From Candidatus Nanopelagicus hibericus (lineage in GTDB: Bacteria > Actinomycetota > Actinomycetes > Nanopelagicales > Nanopelagicaceae), in assembly GCF_002288005.1 (NCBI RefSeq), contig NZ_CP016771.1, forward strand, positions 992,001 through 1,056,000: 64,000 nt of DNA, in the 5' to 3' direction. A program made the position numbers and the translations under genes. Position 1 is the first letter of the stretch, and every line of letters starts with the position of its first letter. The notes below the pieces were generated by a model. That model saw only the letters and a program-made list of their open reading frames with translations. It made no database searches and was not told the DNA's origin. Below are positions 54,780-63,443 of this stretch, one piece after another.

Positions 54780-55700
54780 TCAAAAACTTTCAACAATTCG
54801 AGCCCCAGCAACTGCTCCGCTTGCTCTTACCACCGATGAAACTACCCCGCTGCCACTTAATGCAACGGTTAAATCCATTGCATGCTCATCATCTGAAACT
54901 AAAAATGCAACAGTAGGTCCAGAGCCAGAGACAACTCCACCAAGTGCGCCGTAATCATTTCCAACATCTAAAACCAATCTAAGTGCTGGACGAAGTGAAC
55001 AAGCAGCAGGTTGTAACTCATTAATTAAAGATTTACCCAATGCTTTTGCATCCCCTGCACGTAGCGCCTGCATTAATGGTTCACTGACTGAAGGAAGTGC
55101 GATTGATAAACCTTCTCGCAGTCGATCACACTCTTTATATACAGATTGGGTTGCTAATCCTTGACCAGATAATGCCAATACCCAGTTGTAACTTCCCTTT
55201 GCTAGAGCTGGTGTTATTTGATCACCTCTACCAGTACCAATTGCCACGCCACCACAAATAGAAAATGGCACATCTGCGCCAAGTGTCGCCCCCACCGACT
55301 CCATCTCATCTCGAGAGAGTCCTAACTCATAAAGTGAGTCCAGACCAACAATTACACCAGCAGCATCAGCGCTTCCCCCGGCCATACCACCAGCAACTGG
55401 AATCTCCTTTTTTAATTTAATTGCTAGATCTTTTGGCAAATCATATTTTTCAATCATCAGCTGCGCTGCTTTAACTGCAAGATTTGTATTATCAATTGGC
55501 ACACCACTTGCTGTTTGGCCAAAAATATTGATGCTCACACCATCACCTGCTTTACTACTTGCTACGGTGACATCATCAAAGAGTGAGATGGCTTGAAATA
55601 CGGTAGTGACCTCATGGAAGCCATCTGCGCCAAGTGGGCCAACAGATAATTGCAGATTCACCTTGCCTGGAACTCTGGCAACTACTCCGTTATATCTCAT
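54780..55700 (-). CDS. ispE: 4-diphosphocytidyl-2-C-methyl-D-erythritol kinase IspE
   Basis: This GHMP-family kinase (306 residues) phosphorylates CDP-ME in the MEP pathway. It shows VARVPGKVNLQLSVGPLGADGFHEVTTVFQAISLFDDV, the ATP loop IPVAGGMAGGSADAAGVI, GADVPFSICGGVAIGTGRGD and GGVVSGSGPTVAFLVSD. A TACGCT box lies 7 bases before the ATG. rsmA ends 17 bases upstream, so it may also be read through from the metG-tatD-rsmA unit. Confidence 0.96.
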   Translation of the reverse strand: MRYNGVVARVPGKVNLQLSVGPLGADGFHEVTTVFQAISLFDDVTVASSKAGDGVSINIFGQTASGVPIDNTNLAVKAAQLMIEKYDLPKDLAIKLKKEIPVAGGMAGGSADAAGVIVGLDSLYELGLSRDEMESVGATLGADVPFSICGGVAIGTGRGDQITPALAKGSYNWVLALSGQGLATQSVYKECDRLREGLSIALPSVSEPLMQALRAGDAKALGKSLINELQPAACSLRPALRLVLDVGNDYGALGGVVSGSGPTVAFLVSDDEHAMDLTVALSGSGVVSSVVRASGAVAGARIVESF

Positions 55701-55713
55701 ACCCTAGAGCGTA
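55701..55713 (-). promoter_or_regulatory. near-leaderless promoter -10 for ispE
   Basis: TACGCT on the minus strand (55708-55713) plus 7 bases precedes the ATG at 55700. Confidence 0.4.
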
Positions 55714-55717
55714 TTGG

Positions 55718-56575
55718 CTATCTCAGCTGTTGGGTGAGATTGTGCTTAGTTAATTGCATACCAATTTGCAGAAACTCATCAACTGCTAAATCCTCACCAC
55801 GGATGGTGGGATCAATTCCAGCACTTACTAAATTCTCTTCAGCTTTGCCAGCAAATAATTGATTTAATCCTGCCCGTAGCATCTTTCGCCGTTTGGCAAA
55901 GGCGTGCTCGACTACAGTAAAAGTTGCCACTCGCTGCCCTTCATCTCCTAATGGTTTGTGGCGAATAAATCTAACTAATGATGAATCTACATTGGGGATG
56001 GGCCAAAACACTGATCTACTTATTTGGCCAGCATTGCTCAGATCACTAAACCAGTTGGCTTTCACAGTTGGCGCACCGTAATTTTTGTTATTTGGAGTGG
56101 CAATTAATCTATCTGCCACCTCACTTTGCACCATTACTACACCAGTTGAAAGTGCAGGAAATCGCTCTAATACTGTTAATAAGATCGGCACCGCCAGGTT
56201 ATACGGCAGATTTGCCACCAAAACTGTTGGCTCAAGTGGCAGTTTATTCACACTCAATGCATCTTGGTTGATCACAATAAGTTTGTTGGTATCAAAGCTG
56301 TGGTTGCCTGCGGTAATAGGTAATTGATCTGCCATCCGCTTGTCAATCTCAATTGCGATTACCGATTTTGCTGTTTCAAGTAATGCCAAGGTGAGAGAGC
56401 CAAGTCCGGGACCAATTTCAAGCACAGTATCTGCTGATGTAACCCCCGCTACCTTCACAATCTTGCGACAGGTGTTGGCATCTACTACAAAATTTTGGCC
56501 TAGTTTCTTACTTGGCTTTATGTTTAATTGATCAGCTAGAGCTCTGATTTCAGTTGCGCCAAGTAGATTAGACAT
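55718..56575 (-). CDS. rsmA: 16S rRNA dimethyladenosine transferase RsmA (KsgA)
   Basis: RsmA (285 residues) dimethylates two adjacent adenines near the 3' end of 16S rRNA. It has KPSKKLGQNFVVDANTCRKIVKVAG, the SAM loop VLEIGPGLGSLTLALLE, and the catalytic VANLPYNLAVPILL. The C-terminal FAKRRKMLRAGLNQLF is usual. It starts at the base following the tatD stop region, so the genes are co-transcribed. Confidence 0.96.
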   Translation of the reverse strand: MSNLLGATEIRALADQLNIKPSKKLGQNFVVDANTCRKIVKVAGVTSADTVLEIGPGLGSLTLALLETAKSVIAIEIDKRMADQLPITAGNHSFDTNKLIVINQDALSVNKLPLEPTVLVANLPYNLAVPILLTVLERFPALSTGVVMVQSEVADRLIATPNNKNYGAPTVKANWFSDLSNAGQISRSVFWPIPNVDSSLVRFIRHKPLGDEGQRVATFTVVEHAFAKRRKMLRAGLNQLFAGKAEENLVSAGIDPTIRGEDLAVDEFLQIGMQLTKHNLTQQLR

Positions 56576-57430
56576 TTAAAACTTACCAAAAATCCTTTCG
56601 GCATTCTCCGATATTGCACCAGCTAAGTAATCAGCTGATACTCCCCGCAGATCTGCCATTACCCGCAAGGTGTTTGGAATCTGAGCTGGGGTATTAAGTG
56701 CGCCTCGGTTTGGCATTGGTGCTAAAAATGGTGAGTCGGTTTCAACTAGTAATTGTTCAATTGGTACTAGTACTAATGCATCTCGTAATTGCTGGGCATT
56801 TTTAAATGTCACAGTGCCAGCAAAGGAGAGAATGTAATTATTTGCAATACATTCCTTTGCCATCGCCACATCCCCTGAGTAACAATGAAAGATGCTATTT
56901 AAAGGTGCTCCCTCCTCCTGCAAGGTGTCTAACACCTCCCGGTGGGAATCTCGATCATGAATTACCAATGCTTTGTTGTGCTGTTTAGCAATCTTTATAT
57001 GTTCTTTAAATGAGTATTTTTGTTTATCTCTTAATTCAGGTGGGGTTCGAAAGAAATCTAATCCACTCTCGCCAATGGCCCTAACTCTTGGATGGGAGGC
57101 TAAATCTCTAATTACCTGCAGATCCTTCTGTAAATCATCAACTACCGGTGCCTCATTTGGGTGCAGTGCAACCGCTGCTAAAACTTGGCCAACAAAGCTT
57201 TCAGCACATTTCACCGACCAGATTGATTGCTCTGCGGAGTAACCAACCTGCACAACTCGATCAATACCAACGGCGGCTGCATCGGCTAGCACCTGCTTGA
57301 TTAATGGTGAATCAGCCTCACTATTGTGAATTAACTCTAGGTGGGCATGTGAATCAACAGTTTTGCTTTTTAATGGATCTGGAAGTGGTGCTGGCTTTCG
57401 ATCAAGATCACGGTTGTGACGATCTGCCAT
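56576..57430 (-). CDS. tatD: TatD family metal-dependent hydrolase
   Basis: This TIM-barrel metallohydrolase (284 residues) is of the TatD DNase type. Metal ligands are in TVDSHAHLELI, IGESGLDFFRTP, KALVIHDRDSHREVLD, FHCYSGDVAMAKE and LLVETDSPFLAPMPNRG. A short N-terminal extension with DRHNRDLDRKPAPLPDPL is typical for Actinobacteria. It lies between metG and rsmA. In M. tuberculosis an rpfB gene sits between tatD and ksgA; none is present here. Confidence 0.94.
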   Translation of the reverse strand: MADRHNRDLDRKPAPLPDPLKSKTVDSHAHLELIHNSEADSPLIKQVLADAAAVGIDRVVQVGYSAEQSIWSVKCAESFVGQVLAAVALHPNEAPVVDDLQKDLQVIRDLASHPRVRAIGESGLDFFRTPPELRDKQKYSFKEHIKIAKQHNKALVIHDRDSHREVLDTLQEEGAPLNSIFHCYSGDVAMAKECIANNYILSFAGTVTFKNAQQLRDALVLVPIEQLLVETDSPFLAPMPNRGALNTPAQIPNTLRVMADLRGVSADYLAGAISENAERIFGKF

Positions 57431-57434
57431 AAAT

Positions 57435-58988
57435 TTACTTAACCTCTTCTAACCTTGGAAATAAAACCTCTGTCTTTGTTACTGCACCACCTGCTGGCAG
57501 CTGGCCCCATTTTGCTACATTACTAATTTGCTGATCGCCAATTTTGCCAATCGCATTTGCTCCCAAACTTTGCCAAAGTTTTTCCGTTACCTCTGGCATC
57601 ACTGGGTGAAGTAATACTGCAAGAGCACGAAGTGACTCTGCGGTGTTATATAAAATCTGATCAAGCTCACTCTTTTTAGCTGCATCCTTGGCAACTACCC
57701 ATGGGGCGGTTTCGGTGACAAAACCATTAACCCGTTTACAAAAATCCATAATCGCATTTATGCCACCTTGAAAATCAAGGGCACAGATTGCACTGTCTGC
57801 AGTTTCAACAGTTTGCCTTAATAATGCTGATAACTCAGCATTTTGTGCCACCGCTGGAATCTTGCCATCACAGTACTTTTCAATCATGGCGATTAATCTT
57901 GAAGCAAGGTTTCCAAAATCATTTGCCAACTCACTTGTGTAGCGGGCAGCCATATCTTCCCAAGAAAAGGAGCCATCACTACCAAAGGGAATTGCCTTTA
58001 GGAAGTAGTAACGAAAAGCATCAACCCCAAAATCCTTTGTAATATCAGAAGGTGCGATTCCAGTTAATTTACTCTTAGACATCTTTTCACCGCCAACTAA
58101 TAACCAGCCATGGGCAAATACTTTTTTGGGAACAGCAACTCCTGCTGCCATCAACATCGCGGGCCAAATAATTGCGTGAAACCTTAAAATATCCTTACCA
58201 ACTAAATGCACATCTGCTGGCCAGGTGGTGACAAACTTCTTACCCCCATCAGTTGATTCATCATCTCCTAAACCAACCGCTGTGGCGTAATTAAGTAGGG
58301 CATCAAACCAAACATATATAACCTGCTTTGGATCCCACGGCACTGGGATTCCCCAATCAAAGGTGGATCGGGAGATAGATAAATCTCGCACCTCACCCTC
58401 TAAAAAGGAGATTACCTCGTTGCGAGCAGATTCTGGTTCACAAGCTGATGGGTTTGATTTGTAGTGATCTAATAATGGTTGGGCGAATTGGGAGAGTTTA
58501 AAAAACCAATTATCTTCACTAAGCATTGCTACCGGCTTAGAGTGAATTTTGCATTTGCCTTCAATTAAATCACCCGGCAGTTTGAACTCTTCACAGCCGA
58601 CGCAGTAGGGCCCTTCAAACTTACCTGCGTATATATAGCCAGCATCATTTAATTTTTGAAGAAATTTTTGCACCCGAACTGTATGGCGCTCCTCAGTCGT
58701 TCTAATGAAATCATCATTTGCAATATTTAAATCTTTCCAAACTGGCTTCCAGGCTGATTCAACTAACTTGTCACACCAATCCTGTGGTGGGGTGTTATTT
58801 GCTTTAGAAGTATTTAATACCTTTTCACCATGCTCATCTGTGCCAGTTAAGTACCAAACCTGATCACCACGTTGGCGATGCCACCTAGTTAATACATCAC
58901 CTGCCACAGTTGTGTAGGCATGACCAATATGAGGGGCATCATTGACATAATAAATAGGCGTAGTTAAATAAAAAGATTTTTTGGCCAT
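57435..58988 (-). CDS. metG: methionyl-tRNA synthetase
   Basis: MetRS (517 residues) is of the short form without the C-terminal tRNA-binding domain. Motifs are TPIYYVNDAPHIGHAYTTVAGD (HIGH), WYLTGTDEHGEKV, a connective-peptide zinc site remnant CVGCEEFKLPGDLIEGKCKIH and GGEKMSKSKLTG (KMSKS). It starts 2 bases after the rsmI stop region and precedes tatD by 4 bases. Confidence 0.96.
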   Translation of the reverse strand: MAKKSFYLTTPIYYVNDAPHIGHAYTTVAGDVLTRWHRQRGDQVWYLTGTDEHGEKVLNTSKANNTPPQDWCDKLVESAWKPVWKDLNIANDDFIRTTEERHTVRVQKFLQKLNDAGYIYAGKFEGPYCVGCEEFKLPGDLIEGKCKIHSKPVAMLSEDNWFFKLSQFAQPLLDHYKSNPSACEPESARNEVISFLEGEVRDLSISRSTFDWGIPVPWDPKQVIYVWFDALLNYATAVGLGDDESTDGGKKFVTTWPADVHLVGKDILRFHAIIWPAMLMAAGVAVPKKVFAHGWLLVGGEKMSKSKLTGIAPSDITKDFGVDAFRYYFLKAIPFGSDGSFSWEDMAARYTSELANDFGNLASRLIAMIEKYCDGKIPAVAQNAELSALLRQTVETADSAICALDFQGGINAIMDFCKRVNGFVTETAPWVVAKDAAKKSELDQILYNTAESLRALAVLLHPVMPEVTEKLWQSLGANAIGKIGDQQISNVAKWGQLPAGGAVTKTEVLFPRLEEVK

Positions 58989-58990
58989 GA

Positions 58991-59833
58991 TCAGATCTTA
59001 TCGCCACTCTTATAAGTAACCATGGCATCAAATACAACTCGCTTTGAAACTCCACATTGTTTGGCAACCTGCGTGATTGCCTCTTTTCGACTCTCACCAG
59101 CTGCCTCTTGCTTTAATACCATTTGCACTAAATCACTATCAGCCACATGATTGCTGGCTGGATCAAAACCTGAAACCACAACTGTTATCTCACCTAAAAT
59201 ATCTTTAGATCCTGACCAAGAGATTAACTCAGAAAAACTACCCCTTACTACCTCTTCATACTGCTTGCTCATCTCCCGACAAATCACCGCAGCTCGATCA
59301 TTTCCAAATGCCTTGGCTGCATCGATTAAGGATTCACTCAGTCGATGAGGTGCTTCAAAGAAAATAATTGTCCGCTCCTCTTTAGCCAAAGATTCATACC
59401 ATTTATCTCTGGCAACTTTTGTACGGGGTGGAAAGCCTTCAAAACAAAATCGATCAGTCGGTAATCCCGATAACAACAACGCAGTTGTCACCGCACTTGG
59501 CCCTGGTAATACTTTTATCTGTACACCGGCTACCAACGCTGCCTGAATTAGTCGATAACCAGGATCTGAAATACCTGGCGTGCCAGCATCGGTAAGTAAC
59601 AAAATGTCTTTTTGTGATTTTAAGATTGCACTCAGTTCAGTAATTCGCTCACTCTCATTTCCTTCAAAAAATGAAATGACCTTTGCCTTGTGGCTGATAT
59701 TTAAATCTTTACACAACCTGGCAAACTTTCGAGAATCCTCTGCTGCCACATACGGCACAGTTTCAATTGTGGCGGTGAGGTTTATCGAGGCATCACGCCA
59801 ATCACCAATTGGCAGGCAGGCAAGAATTAACAT
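58991..59833 (-). CDS. rsmI: 16S rRNA 2'-O-ribose methyltransferase RsmI
   Basis: RsmI (280 residues) methylates C1402 of 16S rRNA. It starts LILACLPIGDWRDAS and shows AAEDSRKFARLCKDL, the SAM site LLLTDAGTPGISDPGYRLI, LPGPSAVTTALLLSGLPTDRFCFEGFPPR and FFEAPHRLSESL. It heads the unit rsmI-metG-tatD-rsmA-ispE and diverges from the mannosyltransferase gene. Confidence 0.95.
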   Translation of the reverse strand: MLILACLPIGDWRDASINLTATIETVPYVAAEDSRKFARLCKDLNISHKAKVISFFEGNESERITELSAILKSQKDILLLTDAGTPGISDPGYRLIQAALVAGVQIKVLPGPSAVTTALLLSGLPTDRFCFEGFPPRTKVARDKWYESLAKEERTIIFFEAPHRLSESLIDAAKAFGNDRAAVICREMSKQYEEVVRGSFSELISWSGSKDILGEITVVVSGFDPASNHVADSDLVQMVLKQEAAGESRKEAITQVAKQCGVSKRVVFDAMVTYKSGDKI

Positions 59834-59880
59834 CTGCTAATTCTCTCAGGTTATATTCCCTTTCGCTTTCCATCTGGTCT

Positions 59881-59893
59881 TAGGCTGAGCCCC
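59881..59893 (+). promoter_or_regulatory. near-leaderless promoter -10 for the mannosyltransferase
   Basis: TAGGCT (59881-59886) plus 7 bases precedes the ATG at 59894. Confidence 0.45.
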
Positions 59894-61141
59894 ATGAGCA
59901 CAACGCGCCTTAAGCAGATATTGCCCATCTCGATAATTACTATTTTTTCACTGATTATTCGTCTTTGGCATTTAAATTCTCCGAAAGGATATATTTTTGA
60001 TGAGGTTTACTATGCAAAAAATGCAAACTCTCTAGTTCAGCATGGAGTTGAGTTAAATGAGCAAGGTGGAGCAGATTTTATAGTCCATCCACCATTTGGC
60101 AAATGGCTGATAGGTATTGGCATAAGAATATTTGGAAATAATGAGTTTGGTTGGCGGATCATTCCAGCCTTAGTCGGTACAGCTTGCGTGATACTTATTT
60201 ATTTGATTGCACAAAGATTATTCAACTCAATTTTCTTAAGTACTACCGCCGCACTTTTAATGGCCTTAGATGGTCTTGCCTTGGTGATGTCTCGGGTAGC
60301 CCTGCTTGATATTTTCTTAGTATTTTTCATTTTGCTCTGCTTTTATTTCATTTTAACTAATAATCTTTGGTTAAGTGGAGTTGTGATTGGATTAGCAGGT
60401 GCTAGTAAATGGAGTGCTTTCTTTTTAATTCCGCTTGTAATTGCTCTCACAATTAATTGGAAAAACTTGCAATTAAACAGCTTGCTGCGCCGGATTGGGC
60501 AATTTGTATTGGTGCCACTTGGGGTTTACCTCACCACTTGGAGTGGTTGGATATTAAGTAGTAATGGTTGGGGTCGGCAATCAGGTAGCAACTTATTTAC
60601 ATCTTTGTGGAAGTATCACATTGAAATTCTCAACTTCCATCGAGATCTTTCAGAGGAGCACGCCTACGCTGCAAACCCTTGGAGTTGGCTGATCCTAGGA
60701 AGACCCACCTCTTTTTACTATGAAAGCCCAAAAGATTGCGGGGCAGCAAGTTGCGCGCAGGAGATATTGGCAATTGGTACACCCGCACTTTGGTGGGCAG
60801 GAGTATTTGCGATTGCCGTCACCCTCGGATTATTTATTGTTAGTAGAGATCGCATTGCAGCCTTTATTTTGGCTGGTGTGGCTGGCACTTATTTACCTTG
60901 GTTTTTCATACAAAGTAGAACTATGTTTTACTTTTATGCGATCAGTATTTTGCCTTTTTTGATACTGGCGTTGATTTATACCTTTAATTGGGCTTTAAAA
61001 TATAAGGATTATCGAAAGTATATTGGTGTTTTTCTTACAATAGTCGCTATAAACTTTTTTTACTTTCTGCCAATATTTCTGGGTATTCAAATCCCATATG
61101 CAGATTGGTTAGATCGAATGTGGTTACCAAGCTGGATTTAA
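59894..61141 (+). CDS. pmt: dolichyl-phosphate-mannose-protein mannosyltransferase (PMT family)
   Basis: This 415-residue polytopic GT39 enzyme transfers mannose from polyprenyl-phosphate-mannose to Ser/Thr of exported proteins. The first extracytoplasmic loop carries the catalytic acidic motif FDEVYYAKNANSL and the family's HPPFGKWLIGIGI. About nine or more helices follow, and the loop HIEILNFHRDLSEEHAYAANPWSWLILGRPTSFYY is characteristic of the bacterial PMT. It is shorter than the roughly 520-residue mycobacterial Rv1002c. Its stop abuts the end of the convergent glpR-like gene. Confidence 0.92.
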   Translation: MSTTRLKQILPISIITIFSLIIRLWHLNSPKGYIFDEVYYAKNANSLVQHGVELNEQGGADFIVHPPFGKWLIGIGIRIFGNNEFGWRIIPALVGTACVILIYLIAQRLFNSIFLSTTAALLMALDGLALVMSRVALLDIFLVFFILLCFYFILTNNLWLSGVVIGLAGASKWSAFFLIPLVIALTINWKNLQLNSLLRRIGQFVLVPLGVYLTTWSGWILSSNGWGRQSGSNLFTSLWKYHIEILNFHRDLSEEHAYAANPWSWLILGRPTSFYYESPKDCGAASCAQEILAIGTPALWWAGVFAIAVTLGLFIVSRDRIAAFILAGVAGTYLPWFFIQSRTMFYFYAISILPFLILALIYTFNWALKYKDYRKYIGVFLTIVAINFFYFLPIFLGIQIPYADWLDRMWLPSWI

Positions 61142-61864
61142 TTACTGATTAACAGCTCTCTCATCTTCAGCAGTATCAGTCAAAATTGCTTGGTCAAACA
61201 GGTCATCATCTCGACCAGATAATGCTTTTATCCGCTCCTGCTCAGCGCTCCACTGCCCAGTAGTAGTTAGATCAATAATTCGCTTACTAGGAATTGCCTT
61301 TGCTGCGCTGGTGTAAACCGGCTTTGGTAATTGAGTTGGCTGCCAGCCTTTACGATCTTTTGGCACAACTACTACACCAGTAATTTCACTTCGCTCTGAG
61401 AATGGCACCCAATGCTCATTACTACTTTTTTCTTTCACTGGCTCTGGAATGACAGTAGTTGGAATTTTACTATTTGTAATTTTCTCTAATGCTCTTAATC
61501 TTCTTACTTTAAGTTGTGATGCAACTACCTGTTTTCTTACATTGACTAAATAAATAAGTAAAGCAGTTGCGGGCACGAGTGTGGTGGTCCAATCCAAAAA
61601 TCCAATGCCAGCATAAATTAGGGAAATAGTTAATAATGAAACTATTGAACCAAATATCATTCTACGCTTGAAAAAAACCTTGCTATTATCTTCAATATTT
61701 TCTTCGGTTTTTATACTGCCATTATTTTCACCCACCACCTGCATCGCATTTTTATATCTTTCGATTGCTTTGCCAGAGGTGTCCTCATGTTTGCTCAACC
61801 ACTGGGGCAGGAAATAGGCAGCCCACATACAAATGATGATTAAATAGATAAACCCCGAACCCAT
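61142..61864 (-). CDS. glpR: divisome membrane protein SepX/GlpR-like
   Basis: This protein of about 240 residues matches the SepX/GlpR family of actinobacterial division proteins. The N-terminal segment GSGFIYLIIICMWAAYFLPQWLSKHED is diagnostic, followed by two more helices (FGSIVSLLTISLIYAGIGFL and TLVPATALLIYLVNV) and a cytoplasmic tail with the usual WxPxxLPKPxYTSAAKA segment (GWQPTQLPKPVYTSAAKAI). GlpR is the membrane receptor of the gephyrin-like protein Glp in Corynebacterium, whose homologue lies two genes upstream here. The ATG at 61864 is preferred over a TTG nine bases upstream. Confidence 0.85.
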   Translation of the reverse strand: MGSGFIYLIIICMWAAYFLPQWLSKHEDTSGKAIERYKNAMQVVGENNGSIKTEENIEDNSKVFFKRRMIFGSIVSLLTISLIYAGIGFLDWTTTLVPATALLIYLVNVRKQVVASQLKVRRLRALEKITNSKIPTTVIPEPVKEKSSNEHWVPFSERSEITGVVVVPKDRKGWQPTQLPKPVYTSAAKAIPSKRIIDLTTTGQWSAEQERIKALSGRDDDLFDQAILTDTAEDERAVNQ

Positions 61865-61931
61865 AAAGGACAACGATAAATGTCGGAGGTTAATTCTCGG
61901 TGGAATTAGGTGGGTATGTCCTATTTATTTT

Positions 61932-62492
61932 TTATTTTACTGCTGGGTTTTCTTTAACAAAAGTAATGTGATTTCGCCAATCGCCTGCAATATGTAGGTA
62001 ATTCTTCCGCGCACCTTCGAGCTCATACCCCGCTTTTATTGCAACCTGCTTTGATGCCTCATTTTCTGGTCGCAAATTAATTTCTATTCGATGAAGTTTT
62101 AGAGAATCAAATCCAAATTTAGTCAATAACTTAACTGAACGAGTTGTATATCCTTGATTAGCAAACCGCTGATCAATCCAATAACCAATATGAGCTCCTC
62201 GCATTGCACCAAAAATTATTCCGCCCAGGGTAATTTGACCTATCAAAATCTCATTTCGGTTTTCTTTCAACCATATACCTAAGGCGATGGATCTCACCGC
62301 TCTAATCTCTCGATTTAATTGCATCACCATCCCGTAATAAGAAGGTAGTGGTGACTTGCTATCTATGTTTGGCCGTGTTGCCTCCCAAGGTGATAACCAA
62401 TCTCGATTTACTGAGCGAACGGCATCCCACTGAGCTTTATCTCTAAATCTAATCGGTTTTAGAATTAACTCATTCTCAACTAATTTTTTCAA
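61932..62492 (-). CDS. GNAT-family N-acetyltransferase (RimJ-like)
   Basis: This 186-residue acetyltransferase has the GNAT fold. It resembles ribosomal-protein Ser/Ala acetyltransferases: LKPIRFRDKAQWDAVRSVNRDWLSPWEATRP at the N-terminus, LIGQITLGGIIFGAMRGAHIGYWIDQRFANQGYTTRSVKLLTKFGFDSLKLHRIEINLRPENEASKQVAIKAGYELEG as the acetyl-CoA core, and a Q-x-x-G-Y acetyl-CoA loop in ANQGYTT. The start is TTG with CAGGAG upstream. It sits between the MoeA/Glp-like gene and glpR, the same order as Rv0994-Rv0996. Confidence 0.9.
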   Translation of the reverse strand: MKKLVENELILKPIRFRDKAQWDAVRSVNRDWLSPWEATRPNIDSKSPLPSYYGMVMQLNREIRAVRSIALGIWLKENRNEILIGQITLGGIIFGAMRGAHIGYWIDQRFANQGYTTRSVKLLTKFGFDSLKLHRIEINLRPENEASKQVAIKAGYELEGARKNYLHIAGDWRNHITFVKENPAVK

Positions 62493-62494
62493 GA

Positions 62495-63400
62495 TTACTC
62501 CTGATTAATCATCATCACATTTACCAAATCTCCAGAGCTGAGTTTTTCATCTTTTTCATTTACTAAAACTAGGCAATCGGTGAAGGATAGGGTGGTGATT
62601 GATTCTTGATCAGAAAGTGGGGAGACTTGACCATCAGAGTTTATGCAAGCTCTTACATACTGCAGTTTGCCAGATTGACTACTAATTGATTTACTTAGTT
62701 TAATTCTTTTAATTGGTCGTTGAGTGACTTCCCTAGCTAGCATTTTTAAAATAAGTGGCCGAATGAAGATTTCAGCAGATAGATAATTTCCAACTGGATC
62801 ACCGGGCAAACAAATTACTGGAGTTTTATCAGGGCCAATTAAGCCAAAGCTATGTTTTCCACTTTCAGCAAGATTTGGGGTAACAATCTGAATTTCACCT
62901 AACTTAGAGATTACTGAGGTGATTAGGTCAAAAGATTCATCCTGTGATTCACCGCTAATCACAATTAAATCTGCCCTGACTAATTGATCCTCAATGATTA
63001 GCTTTAACTCTTCTTCGGTTTCAGGAATAGTATGGACGCGAAAGGCGTGAGCACCAGCCTCTTTAACAAAGGTAGTTAAAAACCAGGAGTTAGATTCAAA
63101 CTCATCATCTTGGGTTGCTAACTTGCTTCCTGGTTCAACTAGATCATAACCAGCACTAATTATTACTACCCGGGGATGGGGCCGACAAGGCAACCTGTCC
63201 AGGCCGAGAAATGCGGCCAGGGCAATCTGATTAGAACCAATTCGTTGGCCATTTTTTATTACAACTTTTTCATCCACCAGTAAGTCACTAGCAAGGGTGG
63301 CGCCGTGGGCATCTAATAGCGGCAGATCCAATGGTGTTAATGGCTCACTCAGCGCGAGCAAACGCTCTTGCAGCGCAGCAACCGGCATCAAATCATCCAT
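62495..63400 (-). CDS. reduced MoeA/Glp-like (gephyrin-like) protein
   Basis: This 301-residue protein is related to the molybdopterin molybdotransferase MoeA, normally about 400 residues, and its divisome relative Glp. The N-terminal helix region (ALQERLLALSEPLTPLDLPLLDAHGATLASDLL) passes straight at about residue 42 into VKIKNG-like IKNGQRIGSNQIALAAFLGL, so the inserted domain II with its DNSAMDGYA motif is missing. Catalytic motifs are changed: SGGVSVGxxD is SGESQDESFD (149-158), and LPGNPVS is LPGDPVGN (198-205). The C-terminal domain IV is present. It lies with rimJ and glpR. A divisome rather than molybdenum-cofactor role is inferred. Confidence 0.8.
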   Translation of the reverse strand: MDDLMPVAALQERLLALSEPLTPLDLPLLDAHGATLASDLLVDEKVVIKNGQRIGSNQIALAAFLGLDRLPCRPHPRVVIISAGYDLVEPGSKLATQDDEFESNSWFLTTFVKEAGAHAFRVHTIPETEEELKLIIEDQLVRADLIVISGESQDESFDLITSVISKLGEIQIVTPNLAESGKHSFGLIGPDKTPVICLPGDPVGNYLSAEIFIRPLILKMLAREVTQRPIKRIKLSKSISSQSGKLQYVRACINSDGQVSPLSDQESITTLSFTDCLVLVNEKDEKLSSGDLVNVMMINQE

Positions 63401-63412
63401 ACCTAAACCCTA
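63401..63412 (-). promoter_or_regulatory. leaderless promoter -10 for the MoeA/Glp-like gene
   Basis: TAGGGT on the minus strand (63407-63412) plus 6 bases precedes the ATG at 63400. Confidence 0.5.
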
Positions 63413-63431
63413 CTTTGCCCAAGCCATAAAT

Positions 63432-63443
63432 TAAGGTAGGTGC
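63432..63443 (+). promoter_or_regulatory. leaderless promoter -10 for the 5-formyl-THF cyclo-ligase
   Basis: TAAGGT (63432-63437) plus 6 bases precedes the ATG at 63444. The purine-rich AAGGTAGG here could instead serve as a ribosome site. Confidence 0.4.
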
